This document shows, piece after piece, positions 10,473-17,400 of a stretch of DNA of 44,755 nt. The position numbers and the translations under genes were made by a program. Source of the DNA: Phycisphaerales bacterium UBA854 (GTDB taxonomy: Bacteria > Planctomycetota > Phycisphaerae > Phycisphaerales > SM1A02); the NCBI GenBank assembly GCA_002295885.1, contig DBGM01000045.1:27637-72391 (forward strand), given 5' to 3'. Positions within the stretch are counted from its first letter, which is position 1, and the number at the start of each line of letters is the position of its first letter. The notes under the pieces were generated by a model, which saw only the letters and a program-made list of their open reading frames with translations, did no database searches and had not been told where the DNA came from.

Positions 10473-10896
10473 ATCACAACCGGACGACAGTTCGTTTTCA
10501 TGGACCAAGGCGGTCCTGTATCCGAACCTGTACCTCTGGCTGATCTTCGTGTCCGCGCTCGACGTGGTCCTGACGAGGGTGATCCTGTTCTTCGGGGGCA
10601 CCGAGGTCAATCCGATCGCGGACTGGATTCTCGGTGAGTTCGGACAGATGGGAATGAGCCTCTTCAAGTTCATCATCGTCGCGTTCGTGGTCGTGTGCTG
10701 CGAGATCGTCGGGCGACAGAAGTGGATGGTCGGCAGGAACCTGGCCCGCGTCAGCATCATCATCTCGATGATGCCGGTCGTCTGGTCCAGCTTCATCATC
10801 CTGTCCCTCATCATGAATCCTCCGCCCCTGCCGGATCTGCCCGATGACCCGTCGTTGTCGCGGATCCCCACGGTGAACGGAGGCATCGATGGCTGA
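10456..10896 (+). CDS. Small membrane protein, DUF5658-like
   Basis: Function unknown; 146 aa with about four hydrophobic segments (residues about 22-45, 52-66, 68-86 and 98-118). The pattern LDVVLTR...FFGGTEVNPIADWIL, where an Asp-rich helix is followed by GG.E.NP, is typical of DUF5658. The start lies inside thiC (17-nt overlap) and has no ribosome binding site, so translation probably depends on ribosomes finishing thiC. Its end overlaps the NADH dehydrogenase gene by 8 nt. The very tight packing suggests a single transcript. Confidence 0.75.
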
Positions 10897-12226
10897 TTCG
10901 AAGCCGACGCGGGTCGTCATTCTCGGGGGAGGATTCGGTGGGGCGTACCTGGCCCAGTCCCTGCAGAAGCACGCCCGAACGGGCGAGCTCGAAGTGATCA
11001 TCATCGATCGCAACAACTACTTCGTCTTCTATCCGCTGCTGGTGGAGGCGGGGACCGGTTCCATCGAGCCCCGTCACTGCACGGTGCCGATTCGTGACTT
11101 CGCGCGGAAGAGCGAGCTCCTGATGGGAGAGGTGAAGGGACTCGACGTCGACGGCTCGACGGTCCGCTACCGGCTCATCGGCGACGATCGTGATCGTTCC
11201 ATCACGTACGACCATCTCGTGGTTGCACTCGGCAGCGTGACCCGAATTCTGCCGGAGGATGTCGTCTCGGGCGTCCGGGAGCACGCTTTCGAGATGAAGC
11301 ACATGACGGACGCGGTGGCGGTCCGCGACCGGGCGGTCGAACTGCTCGAACTGGCCAACGCGACCGACGATCCTGAGGAGCGCCGACGGCTGCTTCACTT
11401 CGTGATCGTGGGGGGGAACGTGACCGGCATCGAGGTGGTCGGCGAACTGGAGACGTTCGTCCGGGACGCGACCATCATGTATCGGAATCTGCGGCGGGAG
11501 GACTGCACCTTCACCGTGGTGGAGCTCGCTCCGAGCATTCTCGGCGTGCTGCCGGAACATCTCCACCAGTGGGCCCACCGGGAACTCTGTGACCGCGGCG
11601 TCCGGATCCACAACGGGATCTCGGTCAAGGAGGTCCACGACGATCATGTGATCACCTCGGAGGGCGACCGCATTCCGTGCAGCACCGTGATCTGGACCGC
11701 GGGCATCGCGCCGAATCCGATCCTGTCCGAACTGGCGGGTCTGCCCCTGAACCGGTTCGGCGGTCTGGAATGCGAAGCGGATTATGCGGCCAAGGGGCTG
11801 TCCGGTGTCTGGGGCCTGGGTGACTGCGCATCCGTGCCCGGTCTCGACGGCAAGCCCATGCCGCCCCTGGCCCAGATCGCGATTCGCCAGGCGCCGCAGC
11901 TGGCCGCGAACATCGTCGCGACGGTGCGGGGTCGATCCACCCGTCCGGCGAATGTGCACGTGCAGGGCATCCTCGTTCCGCTGGGTCGTCACCGGGGTGT
12001 CGCGAGTCTCAAGGGCATCAAGGTCCACGGCATCCTGGCCTGGGCGATGTGGCGGGCGATCTACCTGCTGAAGACACCGGGATGGCGTCGGCGTCTGCGG
12101 GTCGGGATGGACTGGTTCATCAATCTCTTCTGCAAGCGCGACTACGTCCAGCTGGGAATGCTTCCCGCTTCGCATCGGGAGTTCCACGGCCGGGACCAGA
12201 CCCAGGAACGCGACAGCGTCGACTGA
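10889..12226 (+). CDS. Type II NADH dehydrogenase (NDH-2), FAD-dependent
   Basis: Probably oxidises NADH and reduces quinone at the inner membrane without pumping protons. Of the 445 aa, the FAD Rossmann loop is GGGFGG (13-18), and GDCA with PPLAQIAIRQAPQLAANI corresponds to the FAD and quinone-site region of NDH-2 enzymes. The second nucleotide loop reads VGGNVTGIEVVGE (174-186), where the family usually has GxGPTGVE; the Gly-Pro is replaced by Asn-Val. The C-terminal part, with AWAMWRAIYLLK and an amphipathic WFINLFCKRDYV segment, fits peripheral membrane attachment. It is the last gene of the thiC unit and ends 4 nt before a convergent crotonase gene. Confidence 0.88.
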   Translation: MADSKPTRVVILGGGFGGAYLAQSLQKHARTGELEVIIIDRNNYFVFYPLLVEAGTGSIEPRHCTVPIRDFARKSELLMGEVKGLDVDGSTVRYRLIGDDRDRSITYDHLVVALGSVTRILPEDVVSGVREHAFEMKHMTDAVAVRDRAVELLELANATDDPEERRRLLHFVIVGGNVTGIEVVGELETFVRDATIMYRNLRREDCTFTVVELAPSILGVLPEHLHQWAHRELCDRGVRIHNGISVKEVHDDHVITSEGDRIPCSTVIWTAGIAPNPILSELAGLPLNRFGGLECEADYAAKGLSGVWGLGDCASVPGLDGKPMPPLAQIAIRQAPQLAANIVATVRGRSTRPANVHVQGILVPLGRHRGVASLKGIKVHGILAWAMWRAIYLLKTPGWRRRLRVGMDWFINLFCKRDYVQLGMLPASHREFHGRDQTQERDSVD

Positions 12227-12230
12227 CCGT

Positions 12231-12992
12231 TTACGTCCGGCGGGAATTCCAGAAGGTCTTCAGCATTTCGATCGCTTCCGCACCCCCCGTGAGGGTCCGG
12301 GAACCGTCCACCGGTCCGTCGAACGACGCATCGTCGTGCGAACCATCGAGTTCGTTCACCCATCGTTTGGTGGTCCGCATCGCATTGGAGGACCGGCCGG
12401 CGGCCCCACGCGCCCACTCGAGGGCGGCGACGTGCATCTCCGTCTCGATCCAGTGGGTGGCGAGACCGAGTTCGACGAGGTCCCGGCCCCGCACCAGGCG
12501 GCCGCCCAGCAGCAGTTCACGGGCCCGGCCGTCGCCGATGCGTTGTCGCAGGGTGGGGATGGTCACGGCCGGACTCACCCCCAGCGGATGGACGGGATAG
12601 CCCGCCGTCGTGCCGTCGTCGACGAAGACCGCGTCGGCTCCGGTCAGCAGGGCGCAGCCGCCCGCGATCGCGGCTCCGTGGGCAGCGACCACCACGACCT
12701 GGGGGAGGCGTCGCATGGTTCGAATCGCGTTGCTCAGCCGTTCGATCAGTTCATCCAGAACCTTCGGCTCGTCGACCACCGCCTGCAGATCGAATCCGGC
12801 GCAGAAGCACGGACCCCGGCCCCGAAGCAGCACCGCGTGGATGTCGCTGCGTTCCGCGCAGGCTTCGAGTTGCGCGATCAGCCCGTCGAGCAGATCGACC
12901 GTGAGTGCGTTGCGCCGTCCGGGATCGTCAAGTTCGATGATCCGCACGCCCTGCTCGTCGGTGCCGTGGATGGTGGACGCAGACATGCTCAT
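12231..12992 (-). CDS. Enoyl-CoA hydratase/isomerase (crotonase) family protein
   Basis: Acts on acyl-CoA thioesters; the exact reaction is not known. In the 253 aa, the two oxyanion-hole segments are FCAGFDL (63-69) and AAIAGGCAL (107-115). The first catalytic Glu of true hydratases (in the PExxLG motif) is absent, since the stretch reads GYPVHPLGVSP. A Glu at 160 in RARELLLGG can match the second. This suggests an isomerase or another crotonase reaction rather than a standard hydratase. ATG 12992 overlaps the stop of the AtoE-like gene as ATGA, so the two are translationally coupled. Confidence 0.85.
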   Translation of the reverse strand: MSMSASTIHGTDEQGVRIIELDDPGRRNALTVDLLDGLIAQLEACAERSDIHAVLLRGRGPCFCAGFDLQAVVDEPKVLDELIERLSNAIRTMRRLPQVVVVAAHGAAIAGGCALLTGADAVFVDDGTTAGYPVHPLGVSPAVTIPTLRQRIGDGRARELLLGGRLVRGRDLVELGLATHWIETEMHVAALEWARGAAGRSSNAMRTTKRWVNELDGSHDDASFDGPVDGSRTLTGGAEAIEMLKTFWNSRRT

Positions 12993-14371
12993 CCCCACAC
13001 CAGCAGCCAGAAGGCCATCCACACGCCCGCCCCGATCATGACCAGGGCGGTGTATCCCACGATGTCGCGCGCCCGGACTCCCGTGATCGCCAGGAGCGGC
13101 AGGGCCCAGAACGGCTGCAGCATGTTGGTCAGCTGATCGCCGTATGCGACGGCCATGATCATCCGACCCGGATCCACACCGGCGTCGTAGCCGGACTGCA
13201 GGGCGATGGGGCCCTGGATCGCCCATTGGCCACCTCCGCTGGGTACGAAGATGTTGACGATCGCCGCGGAGAGGAAGGAGAGCAGCGGCATCGTGCGTTC
13301 GTTTCCGATCTGCACGAACCATTCAGCGATCTGTGCCATCAGTCCGCTCGCGATCATGATGGCCATGATTCCGGCGTAGAGCGGGAACTGGATCATGATC
13401 CCGGCGCAGCCCCGGGCGGCACCGGTCACCGCATGCATGTAGGCGACCGGTGAACCGTGCAGCACCAGACCGAGCGCGAACATGACCATGATGATCTGGT
13501 TGAGTCCGACCGAACCGAAGCCGTTGAGCTCGACGAACCGCCAGAGACCGAGCACCAGCGCCCCGGCGAGCAGCCATGAGATGGGCCAGCATCGGTTGAG
13601 CAACTGGGGAAGATTGGTGACGGGCTCCGGCTGGTGGGGAGACTCGTCCATCGGATGGAAATCGCTGCACGGCTGCATGGATTCCTCGTCGCGGGGTGCA
13701 AGCCACCGAAGCAGCAGCGGAACGAGTACGAGGAGGCCGAGGCTGACGACGAGGTTCATCGGCGACAGGATGGTCTGCTCGAGGGGGATGGTTCCCACTT
13801 CCTTCGCGACGTCCGCCGGAAGCACCTTGGCCGCTCCGGTCGTGGTGGTCATCGACAGGGGTGCGGAGCCGGAGAAGCCGCCGTGCCAGACCAGCAGTCC
13901 CATGTAGCCGGCCGCTGCGACCAGCGGGTAGTGGGCACGGATGCCCCGGTGCTGCAGACTGCGTCCGACGTCCCGAGCGAGCAACGCACCGACGATCAGT
14001 CCGAGTCCCCAGTTGAGCAGGCCGAAGACCATCGCGACGAATCCGACCATCGCGGCGGCGGAGGTGGTGGATCGCGGAACGGATGCGATGCGATCGATGC
14101 CCCAGCGGACCGGACGGGTCGAGGCGAGGGCGTGTCCCGTCACGAGGATCAGGCACATCTGCATGCTGAAGGCCAGCAGTTTCCAGATTCCGCTTTCGTT
14201 GCTGCTCCAGGCGTCGAGGAGGACATCCAACGGTTCATCGGACGGGTCGAAGGTTCCCCACAGCAGCGCGGCCAGCACCGTCACCAGCGACAGGAGGATC
14301 GCGATGACGAATGGGTCGGGAATCAGCCACCGAAACAGGCGGCTGATGAGCATGCCGAGACGTCCGATCAT
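12989..14371 (-). CDS. Short-chain fatty acid transporter, AtoE family
   Basis: Inner-membrane permease of about 460 aa, predicted to import short-chain fatty acids such as acetoacetate or butyrate. It has many hydrophobic helices and the family signature NIFVPSGGGQWAIQGPI with GDQLTNMLQPFWALPLL near the end. The N-terminus MIGRLGMLISRLFRWLIPDPF resembles the beginning of E. coli AtoE, which supports ATG 14371; ATG 14383 is an in-frame alternative. No ribosome binding site is visible and TATGCT ends 7 nt before this ATG. Coupling to a crotonase suggests uptake followed by acyl-CoA metabolism, though no CoA-transferase is nearby. Confidence 0.88.
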   Translation of the reverse strand: MIGRLGMLISRLFRWLIPDPFVIAILLSLVTVLAALLWGTFDPSDEPLDVLLDAWSSNESGIWKLLAFSMQMCLILVTGHALASTRPVRWGIDRIASVPRSTTSAAAMVGFVAMVFGLLNWGLGLIVGALLARDVGRSLQHRGIRAHYPLVAAAGYMGLLVWHGGFSGSAPLSMTTTTGAAKVLPADVAKEVGTIPLEQTILSPMNLVVSLGLLVLVPLLLRWLAPRDEESMQPCSDFHPMDESPHQPEPVTNLPQLLNRCWPISWLLAGALVLGLWRFVELNGFGSVGLNQIIMVMFALGLVLHGSPVAYMHAVTGAARGCAGIMIQFPLYAGIMAIMIASGLMAQIAEWFVQIGNERTMPLLSFLSAAIVNIFVPSGGGQWAIQGPIALQSGYDAGVDPGRMIMAVAYGDQLTNMLQPFWALPLLAITGVRARDIVGYTALVMIGAGVWMAFWLLVWG

Positions 14372-14378
14372 GCCGGGC

Positions 14379-14384
14379 AGCATA
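14379..14384 (-). promoter_or_regulatory. Candidate -10 box of the AtoE-crotonase unit
   Basis: TATGCT on the minus strand ends 7 nt before ATG 14371. If it is used, the mRNA would be nearly leaderless and the palindrome at 14414-14445 would lie about 40-70 bp upstream of the transcription start, where regulators often bind. No clear -35 was found. Confidence 0.25.
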
Positions 14385-14413
14385 TCCCATGGAGGATGCG
14401 GAAGCACCTGTGC

Positions 14414-14445
14414 ATGCGGGGCATCTTCGGGAAGATGCCCCGCAT
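14414..14445. repeat. Perfect 15-bp inverted repeat with a 2-bp centre
   Basis: ATGCGGGGCATCTTC (14414-14428) and GAAGATGCCCCGCAT (14431-14445) are exact reverse complements separated by GG. As RNA it would form a very stable hairpin. It lies 43 bp upstream of the AtoE start and about 167 bp past the stop of the 170-aa ORF. No T-run follows on either strand, so it is not a textbook terminator. An operator, a leader hairpin or a REP-like element are all possible. Confidence 0.8.
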
Positions 14446-14534
14446 GGGTGCATTCGTTCAACCCCTCGCTGAACGATGACCAGCGCATCGGGGGAACCAT
14501 GGTTCCCGACACGCACCACACCTGAGTACGGGTG

Positions 14535-14559
14535 CGACGGGGGCGTGAATCGCCCGTCG
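14535..14559 (-). terminator. Possible terminator hairpin after the 170-aa ORF
   Basis: On the plus strand CGACGGGGGCG and CGCCCGTCG flank TGAAT; the GGGCG/CGCCC core is perfect and the flanking CGAC/GTCG also pair with a two-base bulge. It lies about 55 nt past the stop of the minus-strand ORF that ends at 14612. No T-run follows, so the call is weak. Confidence 0.3.
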
Positions 14560-14611
14560 GTGTTCTCCGCCCGGTTGTACGCTGCTCCGACGTCCGGGTT
14601 CGTCGGGCACG

Positions 14612-15124
14612 TCAGAATTCCGTGTGCCAGGTGTTGGAGACGAGGTCGTAGATCAGGGAGAGATCGGCCGGTTTTGCGGACCCGTCCGGACAGGTGGAGA
14701 CTCCGATGTCCACCCACGTCGAATAGACCTCGGTCTCGATGCGGCGAATGGAGAACGTGCCGGTGCGTGCAAGCAGATGATGCATGAAATCCGCTTCGGG
14801 ACACTCGAGGCCGTATCGACGATGGCCGAGGCGCGATCGGACGTGGTTGCGCAGCACGCGGCCCCCCACAAGAAGCAGTGGACCGCGTAATCGTCCGTGA
14901 ATGGACACCACATCGCCGTCCTCCGCCGCCGTGCACCGGCCGGCATCGTGCGTCCGGTTCGATTCGTTGATCAGGTCGATGATGTCCTCGGGCGGGAATC
15001 CGATCAGGTCGAGTCTCCACCCTGCTCCGTCGGTTGCCAGCCGACAGGCGATCGTCGACAGCATGCCGGCCAGACTGCTGGTGGCCGGCGCTGCATCGGG
15101 TCTTGACGGTTCGAGGTGTTTCAT
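14612..15124 (-). CDS. Uncharacterised 170-aa protein
   Basis: Not recognised. The sequence looks like a real soluble protein: LAGMLSTIACRLATDGAGWRL and PPEDIIDLINESNR near the start, VVSIHGRLRGPLLLVGGRVL in the middle, and STWVDIGVSTCPDG before a C-terminal DLSLIYDLVSNTWHTEF. Three cysteines are not arranged as a metal site. The frame stays open upstream to 15511, but that part is an Arg/His-rich artefact. ATG 15124 overlaps the stop of a 34-codon ORF as ATGA, which supports this start. The opposite strand has no better ORF here. The absence of recognisable relatives makes lineage-specific origin likely. Confidence 0.55.
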   Translation of the reverse strand: MKHLEPSRPDAAPATSSLAGMLSTIACRLATDGAGWRLDLIGFPPEDIIDLINESNRTHDAGRCTAAEDGDVVSIHGRLRGPLLLVGGRVLRNHVRSRLGHRRYGLECPEADFMHHLLARTGTFSIRRIETEVYSTWVDIGVSTCPDGSAKPADLSLIYDLVSNTWHTEF

Positions 15125-15225
15125 GGTCCGCCGCCCTCGTCGATTCCGATGCCGCGGTCCCGCTCGGTGGAGGGCCCGGTCGTGACATCGGTCGTGTGTA
15201 CGAATCTGCATGGTGTCTTGGTCAT
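15121..15225 (-). CDS. Possible 34-aa small protein or leader peptide
   Basis: ATG 15225 has AAAGG 8 nt upstream. The frame uses mostly G/C-ending codons and begins MTKTPCRFVHTTDV, then a Thr/Asp/Gly-rich tail. The TGA overlaps the ATG of the 170-aa ORF (ATGA), so it may be a coupled partner or a translation-controlling upstream ORF. It starts 34 nt past a strong hairpin. Too short for homology; coding status is uncertain. Confidence 0.4.
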   Translation of the reverse strand: MTKTPCRFVHTTDVTTGPSTERDRGIGIDEGGGP

Positions 15226-15259
15226 GTCGTCGGCCTTTCGTGGTGTTCATGCAATGCAA

Positions 15260-15287
15260 GAGGCCCCGTTCTTCGGAACGGGGCCTC
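15260..15287 (+). repeat. Perfect 12-bp hairpin with UUCG tetraloop
   Basis: GAGGCCCCGTTC (15260-15271) and GAACGGGGCCTC (15276-15287) flank TTCG. The C(UUCG)G loop forms only in plus-strand RNA and is exceptionally stable; in minus-strand RNA the loop would be CGAA. It lies 31 nt past the stop of the 58-aa ORF and 34 nt before the 34-aa ORF on the minus strand. Terminator, attenuator or small-RNA end are possible; there is no T-run on either side. Confidence 0.8.
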
Positions 15288-15318
15288 GGGAGATCATTCA
15301 TGGGCGTCTTGTGTTCGC

Positions 15319-15495
15319 CTAGGGTCTCCGGTCCCGTCCCGTGCCGGTATTGGTGAAGCAGCGGGAGCAGATCCAGTCGATCATGGTCGTGACATGGCGC
15401 AGCCAGACCGGTGCCGGTCGGGTTGCCGCTACGGTGATCGGACGACGCCGGAGCGTGTGATCGGGTCGTCGACGGGTTGGATGTTGTCCGTTCAT
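15319..15495 (-). CDS. Possible 58-aa basic small protein with a CxxC motif
   Basis: Not recognised. The frame runs from ATG 15495 to a TAG at 15321-15319. The first half is very basic (TRRRPDHTLRRRPI), and the second half has DWICSRCFTNTGTGRD with one CxxC pair. No ribosome binding site precedes the ATG, but TTGACT and AATGCT hexamers lie 35 and 12 nt upstream. The Arg-rich half could be a composition artefact, so whether it is translated is uncertain. Confidence 0.3.
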   Translation of the reverse strand: MNGQHPTRRRPDHTLRRRPITVAATRPAPVWLRHVTTMIDWICSRCFTNTGTGRDRRP

Positions 15496-15506
15496 GGGTC
15501 AACCCA

Positions 15507-15535
15507 AGCATTCAGCCAAAACCAGTGCGAGTCAA
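15507..15535 (-). promoter_or_regulatory. Candidate promoter for the small-ORF cluster
   Basis: TTGACT (15530-15535) is followed after 17 nt by AATGCT (15507-15512) on the minus strand, in an AT-richer patch. The -35 is one base off consensus, the -10 only half matches. Transcription would start a few bases before ATG 15495. Confidence 0.35.
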
Positions 15536-15714
15536 CGCGAAATGGGTAAATGGTTCGGATTGCCCCGACGAAGCGTCCAAGAGCTCCCTGCGGGCCCTAC
15601 GCGGCGAAGGATCAGCCCACGCTATCATGGTGCCCCCGGTGGAACGATCACGCTCCGACCCCGGGACGACTCCTTCGACCGGGGTCGCGGGATGGGGCGG
15701 GAACGGAGCCGGTC

Positions 15715-17388
15715 ATGAGTTTCATCTCGACCATCAAGAACGCGGGTCGCTACGGCGAACTCATGAAGGTTGCCGTCAAGTACGGATTCCGCGAGTTCGT
15801 CTACGAGACCAAGCTGCACCTTCTCCACTCGGACGGCAAGAAGACGCTCGATCACGACGGTGAGGGCTCGGATGCCTCCGGGATGTCCCGTGCCGCCCGC
15901 ATGCGACTGGCCATGGAGGAGCTGGGTCCGACCTTCATCAAGCTGGGGCAGATCCTCAGCACCCGTCCCGACATCCTGCCCGACGACTGGATTGAGGAAT
16001 TCCAGAAGCTTCAGAGCGAGGTGCCCCCGGCGCCGTGGGACAAGATCCACGCCCAGCTGGTGGACGAACTCGGTGACCTGGACGAGAAGTTCATCTCCAT
16101 CGAGGAGGAGCCGCTGGCCGCGGCCTCGATGGGGCAGGCGCACCGCGCGGTCCGCAAGGACGGTCAGTCGATCGTGCTGAAGATCCTTCGACCGGGGATC
16201 GAGAAGACCATCAATTCCGACATGGAGATCCTGGAGGGCATCGCCCACTGGCTCGCCAAGCACCACGACGACCTTCCCTTCGATCCGGTCGCGGTGGTGG
16301 ACGAGTTCGCGGGTTCGATCAAGAACGAGCTGGACTTCATGCACGAGGGAAGGAACACCGACGCCTTCCGCGAGGGGCTCGAGGAGGGCGAGGAGGCCTG
16401 GTTCCCGATCGTCTACTGGGACCTCACCACCCGGCGCGTCCTTGCTCTGGAGGAGATCAAGGGCGTCAATCTCTCCCATTGGAAGGAAGCCAATCTCTCC
16501 ATGGAGCAGCGTGAGCGTCTGGTCCGTATCGGCGCTTACACGGTGCTCAGGCAGACGCTGGAGGTCGGCTTCTTCCATGCCGATCCGCATCCCGGCAACC
16601 TGTTCCTCATGGAGGACGGACGACTCTGCTTCATCGACTGCGGCATGGCGGGCCGGGTCGACGAGGAGACCACCCGCAACCTCGCGATGCTCATCTACGG
16701 AACCGCCAAGAGCGACATCGACGTGGTCTTCGAAGCGTTCATGACGCTCGGCAACGTGGATGAGGACGAGGTGGACGTCAAGCAGATCCGCCGCGATCTC
16801 CAGGACTTCATGGCCCAGTACACCAACGTCGAGATGAGCAAGATCGACATGTCCGGTGTCCTCCGGGCCTTCACCGAGGGGCTTCGGAAGCATCACATCC
16901 AGTGTCCCAGCGACATCGTGATGATGATCAAGGCGCTGACGACCATCGAAGGGGTCGGCGAGGACCTGGACCCGGACTTCGATCTGATCGGATTCGCCAA
17001 GCCCCACGTGGAGAAGCTGGTGAAGCGCCAGTTCTCGCTCCCCGCCATCCGCAAGCGGCTGCAGAAGAACGCCACCACGTGGCTGAAGTTCGCCGAGAAC
17101 CTTCCGGGCAATCTCACCCGTCTGAGCGACCGCCTCGGTCGCAACCAGATGGGCGTGAAGATGGAGGTGGAGGGGGTGGATCGGCTGAACGACACGGTGA
17201 ACCACGCCAGCCGGCAGCTCTCCTACTCCATGCTGATCGCGGCAATGATCCTGGCCTCGGCGATCCTGGTCCTGGCCGAGCAGCGGGGGGGCAGCAGCTT
17301 CCTCGGCTGGATCGGCGGCTTCGGCTTCCTGATCTCGTTCCTCTTCGCGCTGGCGATCCTGTTCGAGAACTTCATCCGCCGGCGGTGA
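15715..17388 (+). CDS. ABC1/AarF/UbiB family atypical protein kinase-like protein
   Basis: Membrane-anchored ATP-binding protein; relatives support ubiquinone synthesis or lipid handling. Family marks in the 557 aa: KLGQ motif (76-79), the Ala-rich loop AAASMGQ (135-141) that replaces the normal Gly-rich loop, the ATP lysine K156, HADPHPGN (288-295) and DCG in place of DFG (308-310). Two transmembrane helices lie at the C-terminus (about 502-520 and 528-550). ATG 15715 has GGAG 6 nt upstream; longer in-frame starts at 15550 are low-quality sequence. No quinone synthesis genes are adjacent. It ends 12 nt from the convergent DUF481 gene. Confidence 0.92.
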   Translation: MSFISTIKNAGRYGELMKVAVKYGFREFVYETKLHLLHSDGKKTLDHDGEGSDASGMSRAARMRLAMEELGPTFIKLGQILSTRPDILPDDWIEEFQKLQSEVPPAPWDKIHAQLVDELGDLDEKFISIEEEPLAAASMGQAHRAVRKDGQSIVLKILRPGIEKTINSDMEILEGIAHWLAKHHDDLPFDPVAVVDEFAGSIKNELDFMHEGRNTDAFREGLEEGEEAWFPIVYWDLTTRRVLALEEIKGVNLSHWKEANLSMEQRERLVRIGAYTVLRQTLEVGFFHADPHPGNLFLMEDGRLCFIDCGMAGRVDEETTRNLAMLIYGTAKSDIDVVFEAFMTLGNVDEDEVDVKQIRRDLQDFMAQYTNVEMSKIDMSGVLRAFTEGLRKHHIQCPSDIVMMIKALTTIEGVGEDLDPDFDLIGFAKPHVEKLVKRQFSLPAIRKRLQKNATTWLKFAENLPGNLTRLSDRLGRNQMGVKMEVEGVDRLNDTVNHASRQLSYSMLIAAMILASAILVLAEQRGGSSFLGWIGGFGFLISFLFALAILFENFIRRR

Positions 17389-17400
17389 GACGATCCGGAA

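Larger units (their letters stand above)
15125..15714. other. 590-bp region between the 170-aa ORF and ubiB with no conventional gene
   Basis: This stretch holds two small minus-strand ORFs (15121-15225 and 15319-15495), a UUCG-capped hairpin (15260-15287), a candidate minus-strand promoter (15507-15535) and, toward ubiB, a TATCAT hexamer at 15623-15628 that could be a plus-strand -10 box. Longer open frames on both strands have Arg/Pro/His-rich translations and look like shadows. No tRNA or known RNA family was recognised. Confidence 0.6.

Noticed and set aside
13323..14156. A 277-codon frame inside the AtoE-type gene
   Set aside because: The AtoE frame has the family signature NIFVPSGGGQW and many helices; the other frame is Arg/Pro-rich.
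14414..14445. Intrinsic terminator reading of the palindrome
   Set aside because: No T-run follows on either strand and no gene ends within 150 nt on the plus strand.
14612..15511. A 299-codon version of the 170-aa ORF
   Set aside because: The extra 129 residues are Arg/His-rich, cross a strong hairpin and lack a good start; a coupled ATGA start at 15124 is more likely.
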